From SURF-55 sp040755195 (GTDB taxonomy: Bacteria; Bacillota; Desulfotomaculia; Desulfotomaculales; Ammonificaceae): a stretch of 64,000 nt of DNA. The notes below the pieces were generated by a model. That model was not told where the DNA came from and made no database searches. It saw only the letters and a program-made list of their open reading frames with translations. The DNA lies in assembly GCA_040755195.1 (NCBI GenBank), contig JBFMBL010000004.1, positions 25,139 to 89,138 of the forward strand. Direction: 5' to 3'. Below, piece by piece: positions 51,517-60,235 of the stretch (the first letter of the stretch is position 1; each line of letters starts with the position of its first letter). The translations under genes were made by a program, and so were the position numbers.

Positions 51517-52740
51517 TTAAGAACAAACCGCTCTTGCCGCCTCTATCACCCCGAGAATAACATGCTCCTTTGAAAGTCCCCCCTGGAGGTAAACCGCAAA
51601 AGGCTCCCGCAGCGGGGCATCCGCGGTAAATTCGAGCGACGCTCCCTGAACGAAAGTCCCTGCGGCCATCACAACATCATCCCGGTAACCGGGGAGAAAC
51701 CCGCCTTCAGGCCGGACATGGGCGTCCACCGGGGAAGACGCCTGTATCGCCCGGCAAAAAGCAAGCAACCTCTCTTTGGAACCGAACCGGATGCCTTGAA
51801 CTATATCGCTCCGCGGCTGATCGTAGCCCGGCAATACCTCAAAGCCGAGGCGTTCGAAAAAGCGTGCGGCAAAAACCGCCCCTTTAAGCGCTTCCGCCAC
51901 AAAATGCGGCGCAAGGAAAAACCCCTGAAAAAACAACCGTAGATAGCCACCGGTCGGCGCAACCGATTTACCCAGCCCGGGAGCGGTCAGCCTGTTGGCG
52001 GCCATCCTCACCAGTTCCTTCTTACCGGCGACATAACCACCGGTAGGCGCAATCCCGCCACCCGGATTCTTTATTAGGGAACCTGCGCAAAGGTCAGCCC
52101 CTACCGCCGGCGGTTCCAGATTATCCACGAATTCCCCGTAGCAGTTGTCGACCAGCACCACCGTCCGGGGGCTCGTTGCTTTGGCGGCCTCTATAAGCGC
52201 TTTTATTCCGTCAATTGCCAGACCGCGCCGCCAGGCATACCCGCCCGACCGCTGGAGGATCATCATACGCGGTTTGCGCCTCAAGAGTTCGTTGACGGAC
52301 TTCATATCCGGGCTGCCGTCGGAAAGCGGTTCCACCTGCGTGTATTTTACCCCGAAATCCGCCAAAGAACCCGGCTCTGTCCCTGCGATTACCTTTTCCA
52401 GGGTATCGTACGGTTTTCCCTGCACCGCCAGGAGTTCATCACCGGGACGCAACACCCCGAAGAGGCAAAGGGCAAGAGCGTGGGTCCCGGAAACGATCTG
52501 TGGCCGCACCAGGGCGGCCTCCGCTCCGAAGACGCCGGCGTAAACCGCGTCAAGCGCTTCCCGCCCGGCATCGCCGTAACCATAACCGGTCGACCCGTAT
52601 AAATGAAAGTCGCTGACGCGCGCCGATTGATAAGCATCGAGGACCCGCCGCTGGTTGGTCAGAGCCAGGACATCAACGCGGCGCCACAGCGACTCTACCT
52701 CCGTTATTACTTCTTCCGCAAGCAGTCTAAACCTGTCCAC
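51517..52740 (-). CDS. Methionine gamma-lyase family protein (YnbB/aluminium-resistance type)
   Basis: 407 residues of the PLP-dependent Cys/Met-metabolism fold. QIVSGTHALALCLFGVLRPGD contacts the cofactor phosphate, VVLVDNCYGEF has the ring-stacking Asp, and GSLIKNPGGGIAPTGGYVAG carries the PLP Lys. The role in vivo is not settled; members were named for aluminium resistance and resemble gamma-lyases. It lies 39 bases downstream of hfq, close to its Bacillus neighbourhood. Confidence 0.88.
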   Translation of the reverse strand: MDRFRLLAEEVITEVESLWRRVDVLALTNQRRVLDAYQSARVSDFHLYGSTGYGYGDAGREALDAVYAGVFGAEAALVRPQIVSGTHALALCLFGVLRPGDELLAVQGKPYDTLEKVIAGTEPGSLADFGVKYTQVEPLSDGSPDMKSVNELLRRKPRMMILQRSGGYAWRRGLAIDGIKALIEAAKATSPRTVVLVDNCYGEFVDNLEPPAVGADLCAGSLIKNPGGGIAPTGGYVAGKKELVRMAANRLTAPGLGKSVAPTGGYLRLFFQGFFLAPHFVAEALKGAVFAARFFERLGFEVLPGYDQPRSDIVQGIRFGSKERLLAFCRAIQASSPVDAHVRPEGGFLPGYRDDVVMAAGTFVQGASLEFTADAPLREPFAVYLQGGLSKEHVILGVIEAARAVCS

Positions 52741-52779
52741 GACGATTCTTATAGCAACGTACCAACAGTAACCCGGCCC

Positions 52780-53016
52780 TTACTTAGGTTCCTGCACCGA
52801 AGTGCTTACGGGCCTCACCGGGCTTATCGTAGAGATGGCGTGCTTGTAAACCATCATCTGGCGTCCTTCGCTTTCGAGGATTACCGTAAAATTATCGAAG
52901 CCCCGCACCATACCCTTTAACTGGAATCCATTAACCAAAAAAATAGTAACGGAAATACTCTCCTTCCGTACCTGGTTAAGAAAGGCATCCTGCAAGTTAA
53001 TCTGTGTCTTTGTCAC
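52780..53016 (-). CDS. hfq: RNA chaperone Hfq
   Basis: 78 residues, the short Gram-positive form. Sm1 motif INLQDAFLNQVRKESISVTIFL and Sm2 motif YKHAIST (YKHA) are intact; NGFQLKGMVRGFDNF is typical. The ring binds small RNAs and A/U-rich tails. The GTG at 53016 has GGAGG upstream; the longer frame to 53082 is rejected. It follows miaA, the conserved miaA-hfq order. Confidence 0.97.
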   Translation of the reverse strand: MTKTQINLQDAFLNQVRKESISVTIFLVNGFQLKGMVRGFDNFTVILESEGRQMMVYKHAISTISPVRPVSTSVQEPK

Positions 53017-53154
53017 AACTAATTCCTCCGTAAAGCACTTTTTCTCTTTTTCCGGGTCACAATCTAAATCCCGTCCCACCATACAATCCCTGCCACCTGA
53101 ACGGCATGCCTTGCTCTTTTCTTGCGCCGCCCGATGCTTTCCCTTTTCTTTTCG

Positions 53155-54093
53155 CTACCGCCGGAAATACTCCTTCACACCCGTGGCAATTTCTTCAGCC
53201 AACGATTCCGGACCGGAATACTTTGACACGTCAAGCCAACAAATGCGCTCATCCCTCCGGAACCAGGTCAACTGCCGTTTCGCGAAGCGACGGGTGTCGC
53301 GCTTCAGAAGATAAACCGCTTCATCCAGGCTTATCTCACCCGCCAAATAGGCCGCAATCTCTTTATAGCCCAAGGCCTGCATTGATATGGCGCCCCGTCT
53401 AAGCCCTCCCTTCAAAAGACCTCCGACTTCCTCAACCAGCCCTGCGGCAAGCATCGCTTCCACCCGGGCTTCAATCCGGCGGTAAAGCTCCTGTCTTTCC
53501 AAAAGAAGTCCGTATATCAAACTATTGTATTGCGGATCTGCCGCGAGGGACACCGTCTTCGAGGCAGGACTTCCCGCCTGGTAAAAAATCTCCAGCGCCC
53601 GGATGATGCGCTTGGAGTCATTGGGGTGAAGGCGCTCCGCCGTTTCCGGGTCAACGGCGCTCAATCTGCTGTGAAGGTATGCCGGGCCAAACCGCCTGGC
53701 TTCCATCATGAGGCGGTGGCGCAAATCCTTATCGACACCGCCGGAAAACCGGTATCCATCCAGGACCGCCCGGATGTAAAGGCCCGTACCTCCTACCAGA
53801 ACCGGTAAACGGCCGCGTGCGTTTATGGCGCGGATCAGTTCCACCGCCAGCGTTTGAAAGGTTGCCACGCTGAAATCCTCGTCCGGATCGACTACATCAA
53901 CCAGGTGGTGCGGTACGCCTTTTCGCTCGGAAAGGGTCGGTTTGGCGGTACCGATATCCATCCCCCGGTAAACCATCATCGAGTCGGCGGATATTATTTC
54001 CGCGTTTACCTTTAGCGCGACCTCAACCGCAACCGCCGACTTCCCCGTCGCCGTCGGGCCGGTTATCACAAGAAGGAGCGGCCGTTCCGTCAT
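53155..54093 (-). CDS. miaA: tRNA dimethylallyltransferase
   Basis: 312 residues. The P-loop LVITGPTATGKSAVAVEVAL is followed by ISADSMMVYRGMDIGTAKP and LVGGTGLYIRAV, the DMAPP transferase signature. It isopentenylates A37 of tRNAs reading UNN codons. MiaB, which methylthiolates the same base, is encoded at 60.2 kb. It overlaps the upstream methyltransferase gene by four bases. Confidence 0.97.
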   Translation of the reverse strand: MTERPLLLVITGPTATGKSAVAVEVALKVNAEIISADSMMVYRGMDIGTAKPTLSERKGVPHHLVDVVDPDEDFSVATFQTLAVELIRAINARGRLPVLVGGTGLYIRAVLDGYRFSGGVDKDLRHRLMMEARRFGPAYLHSRLSAVDPETAERLHPNDSKRIIRALEIFYQAGSPASKTVSLAADPQYNSLIYGLLLERQELYRRIEARVEAMLAAGLVEEVGGLLKGGLRRGAISMQALGYKEIAAYLAGEISLDEAVYLLKRDTRRFAKRQLTWFRRDERICWLDVSKYSGPESLAEEIATGVKEYFRR

Positions 54094-54968
54094 TTTTCTA
54101 TTACACCGTAGGCAACATGGGCGTATCGCCCGCCGACAATCCGCTCAAAACCCAAACGAGCGCATTCCCCGCTGCCGCGCCTTTCCTTCATTACCACACG
54201 CCGGCGAGCCACTCGTAAGGCCTCCCTTACCGCCTCCGGCTTAAGGGGAGACATCTCCCCCAGCGCACGAAGCGGGGCTATCTGTGACGCCCCTTTCACG
54301 GGAATCTGAAAAAACGGGTCGAAGTAAACCACGTCAAAACTCCCTGCCGGGGCCCGCCGGAGGAAACCGAGGTGGTCCGCCGCCACCACTTCGATGCGGC
54401 GCATCGCCGCCTGCAAGAGCGGGTTCTTCTCCAAAAACCACCGCCTCAGGCCGTGTTCAACCACCACCGCGAGCACCGCAACCTTTTCCAGACCGCAGAC
54501 CTTACCGTCCGGTCCGGCGATGAAACCGGCCACGTACGCATCCGCGCCGAGTCCGAGCGTGCAGTCAAGCACGGTATTCCCGGACTGTAAGTCCATTGCC
54601 TGTATCATTTGGTCAGGTTTCCCAGACAGGATGTTCTTTATGCGGAGTTTGGCGGTCCCCGGGTGGAAAAAGAACTCCTGTTTTGCTGCAAATCCCCTGT
54701 TTGTGGCCGTGCTGTGCGCTAATCCCTCGTCTGACTTTGTATCTCTGAACAAGTGCGTTCCCGTTTCCGACCCACCCGGAGCGAAAATGAGACTGACCCG
54801 CCGCACCCCGACCACCAGCACCCCCTGAACCCCGTGCTCCAGCATCAGATCTTCGATGCAATGATCCTCACGCGGTACGTAAACCGCGCCCAGTTTCGCC
54901 GCGCATTCCAAGGCTTCAGTTCCGACGTCGGGCCCTCCGCGCAGCGTTGTCGTGACCACTATCCGCAA
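54090..54968 (-). CDS. Class I SAM-dependent methyltransferase (RsmJ-like)
   Basis: 292 residues. An N-terminal domain (1-120) of unknown role precedes a Rossmann methyltransferase fold: NTVLDCTLGLGADAYVAGFI is motif I, and SFDVVYFDPFFQIP is the acidic DPF motif IV-like loop, which suggests a base-modifying enzyme as in RsmJ-like proteins. The TTG start comes ten bases after the mutL stop. Position between mutL and miaA is common in clostridia. The substrate is unknown. Confidence 0.85.
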   Translation of the reverse strand: MRIVVTTTLRGGPDVGTEALECAAKLGAVYVPREDHCIEDLMLEHGVQGVLVVGVRRVSLIFAPGGSETGTHLFRDTKSDEGLAHSTATNRGFAAKQEFFFHPGTAKLRIKNILSGKPDQMIQAMDLQSGNTVLDCTLGLGADAYVAGFIAGPDGKVCGLEKVAVLAVVVEHGLRRWFLEKNPLLQAAMRRIEVVAADHLGFLRRAPAGSFDVVYFDPFFQIPVKGASQIAPLRALGEMSPLKPEAVREALRVARRRVVMKERRGSGECARLGFERIVGGRYAHVAYGVIEK

Positions 54969-54977
54969 GGCTTACCG

Positions 54978-56729
54978 TTACCTCCGGCCGAAACGCCGCT
55001 CAAGCTCGTCGCGGCTGAGACAGATGACGGTCGGGCGGCCGTGGGGGCAGGTAAACGGCTCGTTGCAGGCGGCAAGCCTGCCGAGCAGCGCCACCGCCGC
55101 CGGTGCGGCAAGGGGTTCACCGGCTTTTACGGCGCTGTGACAGGCCATCGAAGCAAGCGCCGTTTTTTCCTGGTTGAGAGGGTCGCCGGCGGCAAGACAG
55201 GCCAGGAGGTCTGCCAGTAATAATCGCGCGCGCTCCAGGCTCAGATTAACCGGAATCGCCCTGAGAAGGCACGTCCCCTCACCGAACGGCTCGACTACAA
55301 AGCCGTACCTCTCGATTTCTCCCGCCACGGCCGGAAGTTCCACCGGAGCCGTATCCAGCACCACCGGTTCTACGAGCATCTGGCTGGTTATGCCGCCGCG
55401 GGCAAGCGCGGATCCATACTCCTCAAAAAGGATCCTTTCATGTGCGGCGTGCTGGTCCACGAGATACAGGCCTTCCGGGCCCGTGGCCAGCAAATATGTC
55501 GGGTGGAGAAAACCCAGGTAGCCAAGCGCGGGAAACGCATCTCCATACGATGCCCTTTCTTCTTTTACCAGAACGCCTTTCTCCAAGTTCTCCCCGGCGG
55601 TCTCTCTTTGCGCCGGAGGCGATTCGGCCCCGTCGCGACTTTCCTGCCCGCCCAGCCGCCGTAAAACGACATCCCATTCCGGCAGCGATGTTTGTTTGAC
55701 CGGCATCCGCACGGGAACGGAACGGGTGCCCGGAATCAGATTAAACTTGCCAAAAAGCGCCGACCTTACCGCCCCGCGGACGAAATCCGCCACCTCCCGC
55801 TCCCGGCTGAACCGGACCGCGAACTTCTGGGGGTGAACGTTTACGTCCACCACGCCCGGATCGATCCCCAGGTGTAATACGAAAAAGGGGTGTTTCCCCG
55901 TGGGGAGCAAGGTGCCGTACGCGATGTAAACCGCCGTGTTAAGACCGGCGTGTTTTACGTACCGGCCGTTGATTATCAACGTCTGCGACCGTCTCGTGGT
56001 CCGCGCCAGCGCCGGGCGGCCGACAAAACCCTCCAGCCGCATGCCTTCGGTTTCAGCGCTTACCGGCACCAGCGCGCCGGCTACCGTCTCACCGTAAACG
56101 GCGCTTATCGCGGCAAGAAGCCCGGCGCCCGTCGTCCCAAAAACTTCACGTTCCCCGTACCGAAGACTTAAAGATACATCAGGCCGCCCGAGAGCCAGGT
56201 GGACAGCGGTATCCGTAACGGCAGCACTCTCGGTTTTCCAGGAACTCAGGAACTTGCGCCGGGCAGGGGTGTTAAAGAAAAGATCGCGAACGGTAACGGT
56301 GGTGCCGGACGGCGCCCCGGCGGTTAAAAAGTTGACTACCTTGCCTCCTTCAATCTCCACGAGCGTCCCCGCCAGCGCACCGACAGCCCTGGTTTTAAGG
56401 GTCATACGTGATACCGCGGCGATACTCGGCAAAGCCTCACCCCGGAAGCCGAGGGTTCCTATCCGCTCAAGGTCGGCGCTGGAAGAAATCTTACTCGTAG
56501 CGTGCCGCTCGAAGGCGATCAGCACATCCTCCTCGGCAATCCCGCAGCCGTTATCCGAGACCGATATCGCTTCAAGTTCCTTTCCGGACAACACGATTTT
56601 CACCACCGTAGCCCCGGCGTCAAAAGCGTTCTCTACCAGCTCTTTGACCACCGAAGCAGGGCGCTGTACCACTTCTCCCGCTGCAACCCGGTTTACCGTT
56701 TCCGGGTCAAGCACCTTTATCCGGCCCAT
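54978..56729 (-). CDS. mutL: DNA mismatch repair protein MutL
   Basis: 583 residues. GHKL ATPase motifs: VKELVENAFDAGAT, SVSDNGCGI, and RIGTLGFRGEALPSIAAVS. The C-terminal half has DQHAAHERILFEEY, the metal site of endonuclease-type MutL, plus ACHSAVKAGEPL and CPHGRPT. So it should nick the strand to be repaired. The ATG at 56729 lies two bases beyond the mutS stop; a longer frame to 56765 is rejected by homology. Confidence 0.97.
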   Translation of the reverse strand: MGRIKVLDPETVNRVAAGEVVQRPASVVKELVENAFDAGATVVKIVLSGKELEAISVSDNGCGIAEEDVLIAFERHATSKISSSADLERIGTLGFRGEALPSIAAVSRMTLKTRAVGALAGTLVEIEGGKVVNFLTAGAPSGTTVTVRDLFFNTPARRKFLSSWKTESAAVTDTAVHLALGRPDVSLSLRYGEREVFGTTGAGLLAAISAVYGETVAGALVPVSAETEGMRLEGFVGRPALARTTRRSQTLIINGRYVKHAGLNTAVYIAYGTLLPTGKHPFFVLHLGIDPGVVDVNVHPQKFAVRFSREREVADFVRGAVRSALFGKFNLIPGTRSVPVRMPVKQTSLPEWDVVLRRLGGQESRDGAESPPAQRETAGENLEKGVLVKEERASYGDAFPALGYLGFLHPTYLLATGPEGLYLVDQHAAHERILFEEYGSALARGGITSQMLVEPVVLDTAPVELPAVAGEIERYGFVVEPFGEGTCLLRAIPVNLSLERARLLLADLLACLAAGDPLNQEKTALASMACHSAVKAGEPLAAPAAVALLGRLAACNEPFTCPHGRPTVICLSRDELERRFGRR

Positions 56730-56731
56730 GT

Positions 56732-59317
56732 TCAAGACCCACCCCGCTTCCCCCGGCGCAGGCACGGCTTTGTATCGAGCGACTCCTTCAGCCTAGCCAA
56801 AAGGTTAAGCGCGCCGATAGGGGTGACGTTATTCAAATCAAGCTTTCGGAGCTCGTCCAAGACCGGGTGCTCCTCCGGCTGGGGGAACATCTCCAGCTGG
56901 ACCACCTTCGACTGCTTGACCGTGCGGGATTCGAGTTCGTTCAGCACCTGGCGCGCCCGCTGCAGCACCTCGTCCGGCAGCCCGGCAAGCCCCGCTACCT
57001 GGATTCCGTAGCTCTTGTCGGCCTTACCGGGAATAACCCGGTAGAGGAACGCGATCCCCGACGGTCCCTCCTGCACGGCCACGTTGAGGTTGAAAACGCC
57101 GCCGATGCGGTCAAGATCGGTAAGCTCGTGGTAGTGGGTGGAAAAGAGCGTCTTGGCGCCGGTATTGGTAGCGATATACTCGATTATCGCCCGGGCGATG
57201 CTCATCCCGTCGTAAGTGCTGGTGCCCCGGCCCACCTCGTCCATAATAACCAGGCTGCGGCGCGTCGCCCCGGTGAGGATGGTGCGGCACTCGCTCATCT
57301 CCACCATAAAGGTGCTTTGTCCCCCCGCCAGGTTGTCGGCCGCCCCGATCCGGGTAAATATGCGGTCCACCACCCCTATTTCCGCGCCGCTCGCCGGCAC
57401 GAAACTCCCCATCTGCGCCATTAGTACGATGAGGGCCACCTGACGCATGAAAGTGCTCTTCCCCGCCATGTTCGGCCCCGTGATGATCGCCACCCGGCGG
57501 GAAGCATCATCGACCGCGATGTCGTTCGGCACAAACCCGCCCGGCCCCAGGAAGCGCTCCACTACCGGATGGCGCCCTTCGCGGATGACGATCGCGCCGC
57601 TTTCATTCACCGTCGGGCGAGTGTAGTTCCCGCGTAACGCGGCTACAGCAAGCGATTGCAGCGCATCCAGTTCCCCGGCGGCACGGGCGGTCCGAAGGAT
57701 GCGGTCGATGGCGCCGGCTACTTCCTCCCGGACCGCGCAGAAGAGCTTATACTCAAGCGCGTTTAACCTCTCCTCGGCGCTGAAAACCATTTCCTCGTAT
57801 TCTTTCAACTCAGGCGTTATGTACCGCTCGGCGTAAGCCAGTGTCTGCCGCCGCTCGTAGTCCTGCGGCACAAGCGAAAGGTTTGATTTCGTCACCTCGA
57901 TGTAGTACCCGAAAACCCGGTTGTACCCTACCTTTAATGACTTGATGCCCGTACGCTCCCGCTCTTTCGCTTCCAAGCCGGCGATGAACCCCCGGGCGTC
58001 GCGCCGTATCAACCTGAGTTTATCCACCTCTTCGTTGTAACCCTCGCGGATTACCCCTCCCTGGTCAAGGACTGCGGGCGGTTCGGGCGCAATCGCGTCG
58101 GAAATCAGCGAAATCACGTCGCTCAAGTCCACGAGGCGTTCAGTCAAAGCGCGGAGAAGCCCCTCCACCGGATCAAGGGTTTCTCTCAACGTCGCTGTTT
58201 TCACCAGCGATTCCTTAACAGCAAGGAGGTCGCGGGCGCCGGCCATTCCGTACGCCAACCGGCCCGCAAGGCGCTCCAAGTCACCCATCTGTTTGAAAGT
58301 CATCCTCATTTTTTCCCTTAAAGCGCTTTCTTCCACCAGGGCCGCGACGGCAGTAAGACGCTCATTTATGGCGGCGGTCGCAAGGAGGGGCTGGTCCAGC
58401 CAACTGCGCAGCCGCCTGCTCCCCATGCCGGTAAGCGTGTAGTCCAGCACGTCGAGAAGTGTTCCCTTCCGGCTGCCGTCCTGCAGCGAACGCGTCAGCT
58501 CGAGATTGCGGCGGGTAGCGGCGTCAAGCGCCATAAACCCGCCCGGGGTATATGAAAGAACCCTTTTCAGGTGCGCGAGGTCGCGCTTCTGCGTTTCTTT
58601 TAAATAAGCGACAAGCCCCCCGGCGGCCGCCAGCGCGCCGGTTTGCCCGTACCAACCGCCTTCCTCCTGGAAACCGGACAGTGCTTCCGCCGCCCGCTCC
58701 TGCCGGAAGGCCTCCGCGGGGCAAAAACTAACCGCCGCCGGAACCGCCGCTTTGACCAGACCGGCCAGTTCGCGGGCACCTTCGGGAAGCACAGCTTCTA
58801 CAGGCTGAATACGGTATATTTCGTCATAAAGCTGCTCCCGCGCTCCCGCGCCGCTGAATTCCGTTACCCGGAAGTCACCGGTCCCTACGTCCGCCGCCGC
58901 GAGGCCGTAACCGTCCGGACCATGCGGTACAACGGCGATTATATAGTTATTTTGGCAATGATCCTGAGCCTGCCCTTCGAAGAATGTGCCGGGGGTGACT
59001 ACCCGGGTTACCCCGCGTTCCACCAGTCCTTTGGCCTGCGCCGCGTCTTCCAGCTGTTCGCAGATGGCGACTTTTAGTCCCTGGGCAACCAGCCGCGCTA
59101 TATACCCGTCCACGCTGTGGCACGGCACTCCGCACATGGGCACACGGCCTAGTTTTCCGGAAGACCGAGCGGTAAGAGCGACTTCAAGGATAGGAGCGGC
59201 TTTCTGGGCATCCTCGTAAAACATTTCGTAGAAATCACCGAGGTGGAAAAGAAGGACGGCGTCCGGGTATTGCTTCTTGATCTTCATATACTGCTGCATC
59301 ATCGGGGTTAGACTCAA
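56732..59317 (-). CDS. mutS: DNA mismatch repair protein MutS
   Basis: 861 residues with the TTG start at 59317 (GGGGGG eight bases before; product begins SLTPMMQQYMKIKKQYPDAV as in homologues). The mismatch-reading motif LFHLGDFYEMF is at the N terminus, Walker A is GPNMAGKSTFMRQVAL, and DEVGRGTSTYDG is Walker B. It finds mismatches and recruits MutL, encoded next. A terminator ends the upstream unit 70 bases before, so mutS starts its own transcript. Confidence 0.98.
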   Translation of the reverse strand: MSLTPMMQQYMKIKKQYPDAVLLFHLGDFYEMFYEDAQKAAPILEVALTARSSGKLGRVPMCGVPCHSVDGYIARLVAQGLKVAICEQLEDAAQAKGLVERGVTRVVTPGTFFEGQAQDHCQNNYIIAVVPHGPDGYGLAAADVGTGDFRVTEFSGAGAREQLYDEIYRIQPVEAVLPEGARELAGLVKAAVPAAVSFCPAEAFRQERAAEALSGFQEEGGWYGQTGALAAAGGLVAYLKETQKRDLAHLKRVLSYTPGGFMALDAATRRNLELTRSLQDGSRKGTLLDVLDYTLTGMGSRRLRSWLDQPLLATAAINERLTAVAALVEESALREKMRMTFKQMGDLERLAGRLAYGMAGARDLLAVKESLVKTATLRETLDPVEGLLRALTERLVDLSDVISLISDAIAPEPPAVLDQGGVIREGYNEEVDKLRLIRRDARGFIAGLEAKERERTGIKSLKVGYNRVFGYYIEVTKSNLSLVPQDYERRQTLAYAERYITPELKEYEEMVFSAEERLNALEYKLFCAVREEVAGAIDRILRTARAAGELDALQSLAVAALRGNYTRPTVNESGAIVIREGRHPVVERFLGPGGFVPNDIAVDDASRRVAIITGPNMAGKSTFMRQVALIVLMAQMGSFVPASGAEIGVVDRIFTRIGAADNLAGGQSTFMVEMSECRTILTGATRRSLVIMDEVGRGTSTYDGMSIARAIIEYIATNTGAKTLFSTHYHELTDLDRIGGVFNLNVAVQEGPSGIAFLYRVIPGKADKSYGIQVAGLAGLPDEVLQRARQVLNELESRTVKQSKVVQLEMFPQPEEHPVLDELRKLDLNNVTPIGALNLLARLKESLDTKPCLRRGKRGGS

Positions 59318-59369
59318 GGGAAGAACCCCCCGCCATATTTCTTCCCCAATTATACCAGACCCTCCGGGC

Positions 59370-59398
59370 GAAAAAAATAACCCCCGGAAACCCGGGGG
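59370..59398 (-). terminator. Intrinsic terminator upstream of mutS
   Basis: The stem CCCCCGG/CCGGGGG with a short loop is followed on the minus strand by TTATTTTTTT. It ends the miaB-ricA unit. Confidence 0.85.
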
Positions 59399-59411
59399 CA
59401 CTTGAAAGCTT

Positions 59412-59530
59412 TTTAACTATTCAGGCACGGGGTTCAGGTCCGAATTCAGAAGTCAGTAGCCAGAATCCAGAATAGGGACCGGTTAGCCGAAACATGAATC
59501 CCCTTTGATTCCTGAGAATGAAAAGCCTGA
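59412..59530. repeat. Mixed dispersed repeat downstream of ricA
   Basis: AACTATTCAGGCACGGGG...AATTCAGAAGTC repeats the 46.27 kb segment. GAATCCAGAATAGGGACCGG then TTAGCCGAAAC matches the inverted interior of elements Q1/Q2. Confidence 0.65.
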
Positions 59531-59554
59531 TAATTGGTCACAAGCTTTTTAAGC

Positions 59555-59938
59555 TCAACTCTCCTCACAGCCGCCGCCGCAGCCGGCACACCCTTCGGAA
59601 CTGCAGCCCTGACCGCCGGTTATCGCCTGGTTCAAGATCTGGTTTATCTGCCGAAGTATGCGGTCAAAATTATCTTGCGCCTCCATGAAGTGGCTTATCA
59701 ATTGGTTTGCATTCATGCGGCTCCGAACCGAAGCGAAAGACTCCTGCTGTTCCGGTGAAGGTTGCATCCCTTGCGCCTGTGCAGACTCAAGCTCCTGCCG
59801 GAACCGCTGAAACTCCTCAATCAGCGCGCGGGCGTCCGAATCCGCGAACATCGCCTGTTCAGCCGTCCGCACCTCCAGCAACTCTGAGCTCTGGCTGATT
59901 GCCGCGCCCAATTCCCATGCCTTGGTTAGTATAGACAC
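59555..59938 (-). CDS. ricA: RicA/YlbF-YmcA family protein with Cys-rich tail
   Basis: 127 residues. A helical YlbF/YmcA domain (SILTKAWELGAAISQSSELLE to about residue 105) and a C-terminal tail reading CSSEGCAGCGGGCEES. In Bacillus RicA, RicF and RicT form a complex with iron-sulfur clusters that guides RNase Y cleavage. Position beside miaB and near mutS matches ymcA of Bacillus, so RicA is the better name than RicF. The GTG at 59938 has GGGGGG upstream; the frame to 60001 passes through repeat words. Confidence 0.85.
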   Translation of the reverse strand: MSILTKAWELGAAISQSSELLEVRTAEQAMFADSDARALIEEFQRFRQELESAQAQGMQPSPEQQESFASVRSRMNANQLISHFMEAQDNFDRILRQINQILNQAITGGQGCSSEGCAGCGGGCEES

Positions 59939-59956
59939 CTTTTCACCCCCCTTGCC

Positions 59957-60235
59957 CCCATAATGATGAATGCGGAATGATGAATGATGGATAAGGAACA
60001 CAATCGCTTAAAACGCCTATATTTCCATCCTTCGTAATGACGCCTCAAACGTTATGAGGGAATCCTTCCAAGAGGCACCGAAGGACAAATTATGTTAATT
60101 ATAAGTTATCACCGACCCTTTAGCAAGCCGACCGAGCCCGGAAACCGCTATCCCGGTCCCCACTCTCCTGATCCAGGACTGAGGACTCAGGACCGAGGAC
60201 TGAGGACTTAATTTGTGACTCGTGACTCGCGACCT
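59957..60235. repeat. Short tandem word repeats between miaB and ricA
   Basis: ATGATGAATGCGGAATGATGAATG words (59961-59991) lie near ricA, and GGACTGAGGACTCAGGAC, GACTGAGGACTTAA and GACTCGTGACTCGCGACC words (60174-60234) lie near the miaB stop. The 100 bases between show nothing recognisable. Confidence 0.7.
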
